From: Streptomyces asoensis
GTDB taxonomy: Bacteria; Actinomycetota; Actinomycetes; Streptomycetales; Streptomycetaceae
Assembly (NCBI RefSeq): GCF_016860545.1
Contig: NZ_BNEB01000006.1
Span: 248,001-312,000, forward strand
Length of the DNA: 64,000 nucleotides
Direction of reading: 5' to 3'
Made by a program: the position numbers and the translations under genes. The notes below the pieces were generated by a model. It was not told where the DNA came from, searched no databases, and worked only from the letters and a program-made list of their open reading frames with translations. Positions 42,935-51,769 of this stretch are shown here, one piece after another. The first letter of the stretch is position 1, and every line of letters starts with the position of its first letter.

Positions 42935-43383
42935 ATCTGGGCTCTACTTTCTCTAGAGTCTGCCTTCTGTACCTGACGAATCTGCGCACAGCTTCCGGAG
43001 AGGGCGCGGCACACGGAAAGAACACCGCGGCGCGCGGGGATTCGGAGCGAGAGGAAATCTGCGCCGCCCTGAGAAGGGCGCGGCCTCACCAGTACAGAAC
43101 CGGTGTACACATGCTCAATCCCCTGCCTCAAAATGATTTCGGGCAGGGAAGGCGTGCGGAAATAGTGACACGGCCGAACTCTCCGCGCCAAGGCCGTTGT
43201 CGCGCGATCCGGGGCATCCCGAGGGAAACTCCAGCAGCGCACTGACGAGTCTCGACTCCGGCCGTCGGAGGGCAGGGCCGGCAGGCCCTCCCGCCTCGGG
43301 CGCCACCCGCGCGCTGCCCGTTCTGTAGCGGCCTGCTGCGAGCATCGGCCCTAGCCACACAACGACTTGGACGCGGAGGGCGC
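42935..43383. other. Divergent control region between PKS and MFS exporter
   Basis: 449 bases without a gene. Visible elements are an inverted repeat CCCTGCC (43121-43127) / GGCAGGG (43142-43148), GAGTC-TC-GACTC (43247-43258), a 7-bp stem GGAGGGC/GCCCTCC (43267-43291) and a palindrome GTGTACAC (43104-43111). On the minus strand TTGAGGC and TTGAGCA lie 13 bp apart (43131-43112), and TCGAGAC and TGGAGTT 22 bp apart (43255-43227). These may be degenerate SARP boxes. Confidence 0.45.
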
Positions 43384-44703
43384 ATGTCTCAGCAAGCCGA
43401 GGAAGCCACCGCCGGAGGCGAACGATTGCCAGGGGTGCGCTCCCCGGCGAAGGGCAGAGGGGACTCGGCCGGCACGGGTACGTCGGCGCGCCGGACCGGG
43501 CTCCTGGTCACCGTTCTGCTCGGCGCTCTGGCCGCGGTGCCGCCGATGTCGATGGACATGTACCTTCCGGCCCTGCCGGAGGTGACCCGCACCCTGGGCT
43601 CGACGGCCACGACCGTGCAGCTCACCCTCACCGCCTGCCTGGCGGGTATGGCGCTGGGGCAGCTGGTGGTGGGCCCGATGAGCGACCGGTGGGGGCGGCG
43701 CAGGCCGCTGCTGGCCGGGCTGCTCGCCTATGTCGTGGCGGCCGTGATGTGCGCCCTGGCCCCGAACGCCGAGGTGCTGATCGGCTTCCGCCTCCTTCAG
43801 GGGCTGGCGGGATCGGCCGGCATCGTCATCGCCCGGGCCGTGGTGCGCGACCTCTACGACGGCCTGGCCATGGCGCGGTTCTTCTCCACCCTGCTGCTGA
43901 TCTCCAGCATCGCGCCGATCGTCGCGCCCGTCATCGGCGGCCAGGTCCTGCATGTCACCGACTGGCGGGGCATCTTCCTCATCCTCGCCGCGATCGGCGT
44001 CGCGCTCACCGTGCTGGTGTGGCGCCGGCTGCCGGAGACGCTGCCGCCCGAGCGGCGCCAGAGCGGCGGGGTGCGCGGCGCGCTGTGGGTCATGCGCGGG
44101 CTGTTCGCCGACCGGATCTTCACCGGCTACCTGATGACCAACGGCTTCACCTACGGGGCGCTGTTCTCCTACATCGCCGCCTCGCCGTTCGTGATCCAGG
44201 ACATCTACGGGGCGTCCCCGCAGACGTTCTCGCTGCTGTTCGGCCTGAACTCGCTGGGGCTGATGGTCGTCGGCCAGATCAACGGCAAGGTCCTGGTCGG
44301 CCGGGTCCGCCTGGACAAGGCCCTCGGCTGCGGGCTGGCGGTGCTCGCCCTGGCCGGGGTGATGCTGGTGATGGTGACGGGGGGCGTCTTCGGCGAGGTC
44401 GGCACGGTGCCGCTCGCGGCCAGCCTGTTCGTCATGATCTCCGCGCTGGGTCTGATCCTGCCCAACACCAACGCCCTGACCCTGATGCGCACGCCGCACG
44501 CCGCGGGTTCCGCCTCCGCGCTGGTGGGCACCTCGTGCTTCGTCATGGGGGCGATCGCCTCCTCCCTCGTGAGCTTCGCGGGCAAGGAGACGGCGGTGCC
44601 GATGGCCATGATCCAGCTCGGCAGCGCGCTGGCCGCGATCGCCTCCTTCCTGGGAGTGTGCCGCCCGTGGCGGAACCCGGCGCCGGAGAAGACCGACCAC
44701 TGA
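43384..44703 (+). CDS. MFS exporter, Bcr/CflA family, 12 helices
   Basis: This 439-residue drug-resistance transporter has MDMYLPALPEVTRTLG in helix 1, motif A GPMSDRWGRRRPLL after helix 2, RLLQGLAGSAGIVIARAVVRD in two blocks (helix 4), and the expected 12 hydrophobic segments. It is a second exporter of the cluster, unlike the DHA2 protein at 32075, and may export an intermediate or co-product. It diverges from the PKS operon. The first 38 residues are a hydrophilic extension. A strong terminator follows. Confidence 0.93.
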   Translation: MSQQAEEATAGGERLPGVRSPAKGRGDSAGTGTSARRTGLLVTVLLGALAAVPPMSMDMYLPALPEVTRTLGSTATTVQLTLTACLAGMALGQLVVGPMSDRWGRRRPLLAGLLAYVVAAVMCALAPNAEVLIGFRLLQGLAGSAGIVIARAVVRDLYDGLAMARFFSTLLLISSIAPIVAPVIGGQVLHVTDWRGIFLILAAIGVALTVLVWRRLPETLPPERRQSGGVRGALWVMRGLFADRIFTGYLMTNGFTYGALFSYIAASPFVIQDIYGASPQTFSLLFGLNSLGLMVVGQINGKVLVGRVRLDKALGCGLAVLALAGVMLVMVTGGVFGEVGTVPLAASLFVMISALGLILPNTNALTLMRTPHAAGSASALVGTSCFVMGAIASSLVSFAGKETAVPMAMIQLGSALAAIASFLGVCRPWRNPAPEKTDH

Positions 44704-44744
44704 ACACCCCTCTGTGCACGTCCCGCCCGCGCCCCACCCCCACC

Positions 44745-44779
44745 GGCGGTCACCCGGCTCGAACAGCCGGGTGACCGCC
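44745..44779 (+). terminator. Terminator after the Bcr/CflA exporter
   Basis: Perfect 15-bp stem GGCGGTCACCCGGCT / AGCCGGGTGACCGCC with a CGAAC loop, 42 bp after the stop. Confidence 0.85.
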
Positions 44780-45426
44780 GTTCGTTGTGCGTGCGGCGCG
44801 CGCGGGCGCGCGGGCGCGCCTGTGGCGCGGTCAGGTGTACGTGGCCGGGGGCCGGTGCGTATGCGGCCGCGGGCCGGTCGGCCGGTCGGCTGGACGGTCG
44901 CGGCGAGGGCTGTCCGGGCCCCGCGGGGGTTCGGGCCGGGGTGCCCGTTCTCGGCGCGGTGCGGCGCGGGCCCATGTCCGGCGCCGCCGGTCCCGGTCGC
45001 TGGGGCCTCTGCCGGCGGGGCGGTCTCAGGTGATGAGCTCCGCCGCGTCGGCAACTCGCTTTTCTCGGCGACGAGTTCAGCGAGGCGGCCGCAGGAAGGG
45101 GCGTCACGCAGGCCGCGGCGTATGCGCGTGGGACCGCGGCACGTAGGCGCGGTACCGGCGGCGGGGCCGGGCCTGCCGGTGCGCACGGGGCGGCAACTCG
45201 CCCGACCGTCCGCCGAGTTCGGAGGGGGCGGAGACGGAGGAGCCCGTCGTGGCGGCGGGTTCCGGGGCGGCTCGCGCCGGGATGCCGTAGGCGCAGGTGT
45301 CCGTCCGGGCCGGTGTCCATGCGGGCCGGTGTCCGTCCGGGCCGGTGTCCGTCCGGGCCGGTGCGCGTGCGGCCGGTGTCCGCGCGGGAGTCGTGGCCGG
45401 GGCGTGCCGGGGGCGGCGGTGTCCGG
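44780..45426. other. Gene-free stretch
   Basis: No convincing gene in about 650 bases of extreme GC content; it contains the 16-bp tandem repeat at 45296-45390. Confidence 0.5.
45296..45390. repeat. 16-bp tandem repeat
   Basis: Six units of GGTGTCCGTCCGGGCC or close variants in a row, just after the convergent gene's stop side. The first four units are nearly identical, so the copy number may vary. Confidence 0.7.
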
Positions 45427-45786
45427 TCAGGCGGCTGTGTTGCGCTCCGGCGGGAGGATCAGCGTGGGCTCCAGGGGCACGCGGGCGGCGGCGGGCTCCT
45501 CGTGGACCTCGACCAGGGCGATGCGGGGCCCGCGCTGCTGGCGCCAGCCCGCCTGGGCGGCGACCACGGCGACGTAGGGGATCACCACACCGCCGACGAG
45601 GGCGCAGACGGCGACGACGGGCCAGCGGCTCCAGGTGAGGGTCATCAGGACCACGCAGGCGCTGCGCACCAGCATGGCGGCGATGTAGCGGCGCTGGCGG
45701 CCGCGCAGGTCCTGGGACAGGCCGGTGCGCGCGCGGGTGATGGACTCGGTCCGGGGGCCGGCCCGGTGCCATGGGGTTCGGCTCAC
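45427..45786 (-). CDS. DUF3099 small membrane protein
   Basis: This 119-residue protein has the DUF3099 pattern: SRTPWHRAGPRTESITRART is followed by RRRYIAAMLVRSACVVLMTL-like text and two membrane helices (about 38-55 and 58-78). GTG 45786 follows AGGAG by five bases. It is a housekeeping-type gene of unknown role, which suggests that the cluster was assembled around it or that the exporter operon ends before it. It ends in a Pro/Glu-rich tail. Confidence 0.8.
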   Translation of the reverse strand: MSRTPWHRAGPRTESITRARTGLSQDLRGRQRRYIAAMLVRSACVVLMTLTWSRWPVVAVCALVGGVVIPYVAVVAAQAGWRQQRGPRIALVEVHEEPAAARVPLEPTLILPPERNTAA

Positions 45787-45922
45787 GGGGTCTCCTGAGC
45801 TCTTCCGGCGTCGGCGCCGGGAGGTGGGTCCCGGCCGGTCGGCCGGGCGGGTGTGCCGGGCTGTACGGCGCGGGGTGACCGGCCGCCTCGACGGCGGGTG
45901 CGACGACGGCGGGTGTGACGAC

Positions 45923-45961
45923 GGCGGCGCGGGTGACCGTCCCCTGATCACCCGCGCCGCC
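45923..45961 (-). terminator. Terminator of the qcrB-like gene
   Basis: Perfect 14-bp stem GGCGGCGCGGGTGA (45923-45936) / TCACCCGCGCCGCC (45948-45961), 34 bp after the stop on the minus strand. Confidence 0.8.
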
Positions 45962-45995
45962 GTGCCGGCCCTTCTACCGCGTCACGCCCGCGGGG

Positions 45996-47807
45996 TCAGT
46001 GCAGCTCCTGGTCCGGCTCCCGCTCCCCCACCGCGGCCGGCCGGCCGTTGTGCGGGTGCCCGTTGGAGGAGGCGTGCCCGTTGGAGGCGGCATGACCGTT
46101 GGACGAAGCGTGGCCGTTGGAGGAGGCGTGACCGTTGGAGGAGGCGTGGCCGTTGAGGGAGGCGGTCGCGCCGGGTGCGTGCGCGAGGTGCTCCAGGGCC
46201 TGCCGCAGCTCCTGCGGTGTCGGCTTGGCGACCTGCCCGCCGTACAGCCAGCGGCTGAGGCGGTGGCGCAGCATCTCCTTGCGGCTGCGCGGGTTGGGCA
46301 CGCCGTCGTGCTGGGCCGCGGGGGCGGGCAGCACCTCGCGGATCTCCCGGTCCAGGAGGGTGAAGCCCTGCGCGGCGTCGAGGGGTGCGTGGACCTCGAC
46401 GAACTCGCCGTGCGGCAGGCGCTTGATCTTGCCCGTCTCGCGGCCGTGCAGGAGCTTGTCCCTGTCGCGCAGTTGCAGGCCCAGGCAGATCCGCCGGGTG
46501 ACGATGTACGTCACGGCCGGGACGAGGAAGATCCCGATCCGTACCGACCAGGTGATCTGGTTCAGGGACAGGTGGAAGCGTTCGGCCAGGACGTCGTTGG
46601 CGCCGCCGAAGAACAGCACGAGGTAGAGGGCCACGAAGGAGCAGGCGAACGCGGTGCGCGTGGGATGGTCGCGGGGCCGGTCCAGGAGGTGGTGTTCGCG
46701 TTTGTCGCCGGTGACCCAGGCTTCCAGGAACGGCCACAGGGCGATCACCATCATCATCACGGTGGGCAGGATGACCGCCGGGATGAGGACGCCGAGGTTG
46801 ACGGTGTAGCCGCCCGGCACGGTGAACTCCCAGGCGGGCATGGCCCGCAGGGCGCCTTCGAGGAAGCCCATGTACCAGTCGGGCTGGGAGCCCTGGGAGA
46901 TCTGGTCGGACCGGTAGGGGCCGTAGGTCCACACGGGGTTGATCTGGGCGATGCCGGCCAGCAGGGCGAGCAGGCCGAAGACGAGGAAGAAGAACCCGCC
47001 GGCCTTGGCCGTGTACACCGGCATCAGGGGCTGGCCCACGACGTTGTTCTCGGTGCGGCCGGGGCCTCTGAACTGGGTGTGCTTGTGGTAGAAGACGTAG
47101 ATCAGGTGGATGCTGACCAGGGCCACCAGGATGCCCGGGATCAGCAGGATGTGGATGCTGTAGAACCGCGGGATGATCTGGTCGCTGGGGTACTCGCCGC
47201 CGAACAGGAACATCGTCAGGTAGGTGCCGACCACCGGGATGGCGAGGGTGACGCCCTCGGCGATGCGCAGGCCGGTGCCGGAGAGCAGGTCGTCGGGCAG
47301 TGAGTAGCCCACGAAGCCCTCGAGGGTGACCAGGACCAGCATCACGAAGCCGATGAGCCAGTTGACCTCGCGCGGCCTGCGGAACGATCCGGTGAGGAAG
47401 TGGCGCAGCGTGTGGATGCACAGCGCGCCGATCATGATCAGGGCCGACCAGTGGTGCAGCTGGCGGATGAGCAGGCCGCCGCGCACATCGAAGCTGATGT
47501 GGAGGGTGGAGGCGTAGGCCTGGGACATCGGGATGCCCTGGAGCGGTACGTGGGATCCCTGGTAGACGGTCTCGCTCATGCTCGGGTCGAAGAACATGGT
47601 GAGCCAGATGCCGGTGAGGATCAGCACGATGAAGCTGTAGAGCGCGATCTCGCCGAACATGAACGACCAGTGGTCGGGGAAGACCTTGCGGATCAGGAAC
47701 CGGAAGTTGTAGATCCCCAGCCGCTCGTCCGCCCAGTCGGCGATGCGTTCGCCTTTGTGCACCGGGGTGCGCGCACTGTGCGACGCCCTCTCCTCGGTCG
47801 TGCTCAT
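45996..47807 (-). CDS. Lone QcrB-type cytochrome b paralogue with repeat tail
   Basis: This 603-residue cytochrome b subunit of the cytochrome bc complex has the haem-ligating His pairs (IRQLHHWSALI, CIHTLRHF; SIHILLIP, VSIHLIYVF) and about nine membrane helices. There is no qcrA or qcrC gene beside it, so it is not the housekeeping operon copy. The C-terminal 150 residues end in a hydrophilic tail with SNGHA repeats. The bc complex is a target of quinone analogues, so a resistant paralogue under SARP control would be a self-resistance determinant. This is inferred. ATG 47807 follows GGAGGG. Confidence 0.9.
   Translation of the reverse strand: MSTTEERASHSARTPVHKGERIADWADERLGIYNFRFLIRKVFPDHWSFMFGEIALYSFIVLILTGIWLTMFFDPSMSETVYQGSHVPLQGIPMSQAYASTLHISFDVRGGLLIRQLHHWSALIMIGALCIHTLRHFLTGSFRRPREVNWLIGFVMLVLVTLEGFVGYSLPDDLLSGTGLRIAEGVTLAIPVVGTYLTMFLFGGEYPSDQIIPRFYSIHILLIPGILVALVSIHLIYVFYHKHTQFRGPGRTENNVVGQPLMPVYTAKAGGFFFLVFGLLALLAGIAQINPVWTYGPYRSDQISQGSQPDWYMGFLEGALRAMPAWEFTVPGGYTVNLGVLIPAVILPTVMMMVIALWPFLEAWVTGDKREHHLLDRPRDHPTRTAFACSFVALYLVLFFGGANDVLAERFHLSLNQITWSVRIGIFLVPAVTYIVTRRICLGLQLRDRDKLLHGRETGKIKRLPHGEFVEVHAPLDAAQGFTLLDREIREVLPAPAAQHDGVPNPRSRKEMLRHRLSRWLYGGQVAKPTPQELRQALEHLAHAPGATASLNGHASSNGHASSNGHASSNGHAASNGHASSNGHPHNGRPAAVGEREPDQELH
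46061..46158. repeat. 18-bp tandem repeat in the qcrB-like tail
   Basis: About five to six units of 18 bp (CGTTGGAGGAGGCGTGCC and variants) encode repeated Ser-Ser-Asn-Gly-His-Ala in the C-terminal tail, with a histidine in each unit. Confidence 0.75.
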
Positions 47808-47961
47808 ACCTGCGCGCCCTCCCCTCGCCGCTCGGCCGTCACAGGCACACCCGGTCCGGCCGGTGCGCGGTCGGTGAGGGGGGCGGCCTGCCGCGGCGCA
47901 AGCGGGCCCGTGCCCTTGAGCGGTTGAAACGCTATCCACGTGCCGCCGAACAGGACAACCG

Positions 47962-47991
47962 CGCTCAAGTCAGACTCAAGTCTGAACTCAA
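47962..47991 (-). promoter_or_regulatory. SARP-type operator before the qcrB-like gene
   Basis: On the minus strand TTGAGTT, TTGAGTC and TTGAGCG, with starts 12 and 11 bp apart. TTGAGCG also ends the array before the creE-like gene. The array lies 155 bp upstream of the start. Nothing else is recognised in the gene-free 47808-48239. Confidence 0.6.
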
Positions 47992-48239
47992 GTGTTTCTT
48001 GAGCGAGTTGATGGTCTGCGGGGGCCGCTGTCCGTCCGGTGGTGTGGTGCGGCCGGTGCCTGGTGTCGGTCAACTGGCCTTGTGGTACTGGGTGGTTGGT
48101 GTTGGGTGTCGGCCGTCTGTGGGTCAAGTGGGCTGTTCCGTTTGCTGGTTGCTCCACTCCCGTCATGCGGGGAGCGTAGGACAGCGTTTTTCGGCCCGCG
48201 ACGGTGGACAACGCGCCAGGTGGCCCGAAAGCGTGGGGT

Positions 48240-49814
48240 TCACGGTCGGTTCCGGTCGCCGGCCGGGGCCGGGGCCGGCCAGTGCGCCGAGGAGCCGGCG
48301 GGCCGGGTGCGGCGCGAGACGGTGGCGACCCCGATGACGGGTGCGGCCGGTGCGGCGGGGCGGCGCCTGCGGGCGGCGTCCTGGCCGTGGGTGGCGCTGG
48401 GCGGCCATGCGGTGGGGGCCGGGTCGCGGCGGGGCCGCAGGGCGGCGCGCAGGGCGTGGGGCCGCAGGGCGGCGGCGGGCGGGGCGAGGGCCTGCTGCCA
48501 TTGCAGCAGCAGGGTCGCCGCGTGCCGGTCGGTGGTCGCGGCCGCCGCGATCCGTGCCGCGTATCCGCCGGCCAGCCGGGCGCGCAGGGGGGCCGGCGTC
48601 TCGGGGGGCGCCGGTTGCGCGGTGGTGGCCGCGCGCCAGGCGGGTGCCAGGCGGTGGGCGAGGGCCCGGCGCAGGCGGTGGCTGATGCCGACGGCGGTGC
48701 CGTGGGCGGTGAGCAGGTGGTCCAGGACCAGGGCGCCGTGCACGGCGAGGGTCATGCCGTGGCCGTGCGCGGGGTCGAGGGCGACGAAGGCGTCGCCGAC
48801 GACGAGGAACTGGTCGGGCCAGCGGCGCAGCTTCTCGTAGTGGCGCCAGCGGCTCGTCACCGGGCCGCAGCGGTAGACGGGGCCGAGCGGGGTGGCCGCG
48901 GCCAGCAGGTCGTGCAGCAGCGGGCTGCGCAGGGCGCCGGCGGCGCGCAGGAGTTCGGCGTGGTCGGCGGGCGGCGCTGTGCCGTCGGCGTTGCCGAGCG
49001 ACACCGACCAGCGGCCGCCTTCGACGGGGTGGAGCAGGCCGGTGCGGGGGTCGCCGGGAGCGGCCATGAGCGTGAGGCTCTTCCAGTCGGCGACATGGCC
49101 GATGGGTGGCGCGTACAGGGCGGTGGCGTAGGCGGTGGGGGTGCCGGCGAGGGACTGGGCGGGTGGTTCGTAGCCGAGTTCGGTGAGCCACTGGGGTGCG
49201 CGTGAGGCGCGTCCGGAGGCGTCCACGACGAAGTCGGCGCGGATCAGGCGGCGGGGGGTGCGGCCGTCGGGTGCGGTGCGGTCGCGGCCGCGTGCCCACA
49301 CGCCGGTGACGGTGTCCTGGGGGCCGGGTTCCAGGGCGACGACGTCGTGTTCGGTCAGGAAGGTCACCTTGGGGTCGGCGCGCAGCCGGTCGCGGATCGC
49401 CGCGTCGAGGAGGTCGCGGCCGGTGCTGAGCATCGACAGGTCGGTGTCGAAGCGGGGCAGCCAGCCGGCCGGGCCGAGGAGCAGGGTGTCCTGGGGGATG
49501 CGGACGTGGACCGCTCCGGCGCGCAGGAGTTCCTCGCCGATGCCGGGGAAGAGCTGTTCCAGGCCCTGCCGGGCGGCGGTCATGAGGCTGTGGGTGTGCC
49601 GGGCCTGGGGCAGGCCCCGGCGGCGGCCGGGCCCGCGGGGCAGCCGGTCGCGTTCGATGACGGTGACCCGGTCCATGAAGTGGGCCAGGGCGCGGGCCGC
49701 GGTGAGCCCGGCGATGCTCGAACCGATCACCACGGCGTGGCCGTGGCCCCCGCCGACAACACGTGCGTCCTGGTTCAACTCGGCCGCCTCCCCTGTGCGT
49801 TGTGGTTGCATCAT
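48240..49814 (-). CDS. FAD-dependent monooxygenase
   Basis: This 524-residue flavoprotein has the FAD-binding GxGxxG-like motif VVIGSSIAGLTAARALA near residue 25, the second ADP/ribose motif in ADFVVDASGRAS and the GD motif VVGDAFVALDPAHGHGM. It is a class A-like hydroxylase with a long (about 120 residues) C-terminal extension. It probably hydroxylates or epoxidises the naphthoquinone or prenyl chain. A five-heptamer SARP-type array lies 27 bp upstream. ATG 49814 and ATG 49811 are adjacent; I use the first. Confidence 0.88.
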   Translation of the reverse strand: MMQPQRTGEAAELNQDARVVGGGHGHAVVIGSSIAGLTAARALAHFMDRVTVIERDRLPRGPGRRRGLPQARHTHSLMTAARQGLEQLFPGIGEELLRAGAVHVRIPQDTLLLGPAGWLPRFDTDLSMLSTGRDLLDAAIRDRLRADPKVTFLTEHDVVALEPGPQDTVTGVWARGRDRTAPDGRTPRRLIRADFVVDASGRASRAPQWLTELGYEPPAQSLAGTPTAYATALYAPPIGHVADWKSLTLMAAPGDPRTGLLHPVEGGRWSVSLGNADGTAPPADHAELLRAAGALRSPLLHDLLAAATPLGPVYRCGPVTSRWRHYEKLRRWPDQFLVVGDAFVALDPAHGHGMTLAVHGALVLDHLLTAHGTAVGISHRLRRALAHRLAPAWRAATTAQPAPPETPAPLRARLAGGYAARIAAAATTDRHAATLLLQWQQALAPPAAALRPHALRAALRPRRDPAPTAWPPSATHGQDAARRRRPAAPAAPVIGVATVSRRTRPAGSSAHWPAPAPAGDRNRP

Positions 49815-49840
49815 GCGGTGCGGGGCGGTCGGCGCGGTCA

Positions 49841-49891
49841 GGCTCCAGTGCGTCTCCAGCGGCGTTCGAGGCGGACGCGAGGGGCGCTCGA
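49841..49891 (-). promoter_or_regulatory. SARP-type operator, five heptamers phased at 11 bp
   Basis: On the minus strand, in transcription order: TCGAGCG (ends 49885), TCGCGTC, TCGAACG, TGGAGAC, TGGAGCC (ends 49841), all at exact 11-bp intervals. It lies 27 bp before the flavin monooxygenase start, so the transcript would have almost no leader. Confidence 0.7.
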
Positions 49892-50120
49892 GCGCCGGCG
49901 CGGGCCGGGCGGTCCGCCGCAGGCGGCCGGACCAGCACAGCCACCCCCGCCGGGCCCCCTCGCGAGCCCGCCGCCCCTCCCCCACCGCCGCCGGCCCTGC
50001 CCGGCGACGCCACGACGGCCCCGCTCCCCGCGCGGCGGCGGTCTCGCCCCGGCCCCGCGACGGCCTCGCCCGGGACGCCAAGTCGCGGCCTCGCCCGGCC
50101 CCGCCGACGCCTGCCGCCGC

Positions 50121-50285
50121 GTGCGGCCGACGGCGTGCCCCGGCCGCCGTGAACGGTCCGCCGCCGCACGGGAGACGGGCCCGGCTCGTCCGCTCCGGCC
50201 CCGTGCGGACGGCGTAGCCCGGCCGCCGCCGACAAGTGCGCCGCCGCGCGGGAGACGGGCCCCGGACGCGTCCGCCCCGGCGCCG
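50121..50285. repeat. Tandem duplication of about 80 bp in a non-coding gap
   Basis: Copy 1 (50121-50202) and copy 2 (50203-50285) share blocks such as CCGCCGC(A/G)CGGGAGACGGG and a GTGCGG...CGGCGT segment. No gene is seen in the gap 49815-50340. Confidence 0.55.
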
Positions 50286-50340
50286 GGGCCGCGTTTCTCC
50301 CCCGTACCCGGTGTGGCCCGGGGCGTTGTGTCTCGTGGGA

Positions 50341-51759
50341 TCAGGGGGGCGGGGTGGCCAGGGCGCGGTCGGTGAGGGGGCCGGCGAGGCCGGTGTAGCC
50401 GGCCGGGTCGAGCAGGACGGCCGCTTCCTCCCGGCTCAGGACGCCCGCGAGCTGCGGGAGCTGGCCCAGGACGTCGGCCAGGGGCAGGCCGGTGCGGGAG
50501 GCGAGGAGCGAGGCCCGCGTCAGCAGTTCCTTGGCGGCCGTCTTGCCGATGCGTGGTGCCAGGACGGCCGAGACCCGCTCGGAGACGAGCTGTCCGCCGG
50601 TCGCCTGGAGGTTGGCGCGCATCCGTTCGGGGTGGACGGTGAGTCCCTGGGCGAGTTCGACGGCCGTGTGGGCCGCGCCGCCGGCGAGGCGCAGGCATTC
50701 GCGCAGTGGCTGCCATTCGGCGTGCCAGACGCCGGCCGAGCGTTCGTCCTCGGTGTGCAGGCCGTGCAGCAGCACGGTGGCCAGGGCGGGGACCTGGAGG
50801 GCGGCGGAGCGGATCAGGGTGGCGAGGACGGGGTTGCGTTTGTGGGGCATCGCCGAGGAGGCGCCCCGTCCGGCGGCCGCGGGCTCGGCCACCTCGCCGA
50901 TCTCGGTGCGGGCCAGGACCAGGACGTCCGCGGCGATCTTGCCGAGGGCGCCGGTGGTGTGGGCGAGGGCGGCCGCCAGGTCGGCGACGGGGGTGCGCAG
51001 GGCGTGCCAGGGCAGTACCGGGGCCCTCAGGCCCGTCTCGTCGGCGAACGCGGTGCCCAGTTCGTGCAGGACGGTGGCGGGGTCGGCGTCCTGGCCGGCG
51101 TACTGGAGGTAGCCGGCCAGGGTGCCGGCCGCGCCGCCGAGCGCCACCGGCAGGCCGTCGGCGGCCCGTTCGAGGCGCTCGACGGCGTCCAGGACCAGGG
51201 CGCGCCAGCCGGCGGCCTTGAGGCCGAAGGTGGTGGGCACGGCGTGCAGGGCGAGGGTGCGGCCGGCCATGACGGTGTCGCGGTGGGCGGCGGCCAGGTG
51301 GGCCAGTGCCCCGGCGACGGTGCGCAGGTCGGCGGTGATCAGGTGCAGGGTGCGCCGGGCGACCAGCATGGCAGCGGTGTCGAAGACGTCCTGGCTGGTC
51401 GAGCCGCGGTGGACGTATTCGGCGGAGTGCGGGGAGCGTTCGGCGACGACCGCGGTGAGGGCCTTGACCAGGCCCACGACCGGGTTGGCGGTCTCGCGTG
51501 CGGCGAGCGCCAGTTCGCGCAGGTCGAGCAGGTCGGCGCGGGCGGCGGCGGTGATGTCGGCGGCCGCCCGGGCGGGCAGGGTGCCGCAGCGGGCCTGGGC
51601 GCGGGCCAGGGCCGCTTCGGCGTCGAGCATCGCCTGGAGCCAGGCGCCGTCGCCGACGGCGGCCTCGGCGGGGGTGCCCGCCCGGACCGGGGAGAGCAGT
51701 CCCGCATCCAGGTGGGCGGACAGGGTCTGCGCCGACGGGGATGTGTGCACAGAACTCAT
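50341..51759 (-). CDS. CreD-like nitrosuccinate lyase (fumarase/aspartase superfamily)
   Basis: This 472-residue protein of the adenylosuccinate-lyase/fumarase superfamily has the signature GASSAMPHKRNPV and the HRGSTSQDVFD active-site segment. In cremeomycin biosynthesis CreD splits nitrosuccinate, made by CreE from aspartate, into fumarate and nitrite. A CreE-like gene lies just upstream, separated only by an insertion sequence, so nitrite production is the best call. Argininosuccinate or 3-carboxy-muconate-type lyases are the alternatives on sequence alone. Its ribosome site (GAAGG) survives beside the insertion. Confidence 0.85.
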   Translation of the reverse strand: MSSVHTSPSAQTLSAHLDAGLLSPVRAGTPAEAAVGDGAWLQAMLDAEAALARAQARCGTLPARAAADITAAARADLLDLRELALAARETANPVVGLVKALTAVVAERSPHSAEYVHRGSTSQDVFDTAAMLVARRTLHLITADLRTVAGALAHLAAAHRDTVMAGRTLALHAVPTTFGLKAAGWRALVLDAVERLERAADGLPVALGGAAGTLAGYLQYAGQDADPATVLHELGTAFADETGLRAPVLPWHALRTPVADLAAALAHTTGALGKIAADVLVLARTEIGEVAEPAAAGRGASSAMPHKRNPVLATLIRSAALQVPALATVLLHGLHTEDERSAGVWHAEWQPLRECLRLAGGAAHTAVELAQGLTVHPERMRANLQATGGQLVSERVSAVLAPRIGKTAAKELLTRASLLASRTGLPLADVLGQLPQLAGVLSREEAAVLLDPAGYTGLAGPLTDRALATPPP

Positions 51760-51769
51760 CGAGTTTTAC

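Noticed and set aside
43100..43260. SARP operator before the type III PKS
   Set aside because: Heptamer-like words occur, but at 13 or 22 bp intervals with poor members between; not good enough to list beside the five clear arrays.
44780..45426. Open frames after the Bcr/CflA exporter
   Set aside because: They translate the tandem repeats and GC-rich spacer with no protein-like pattern.
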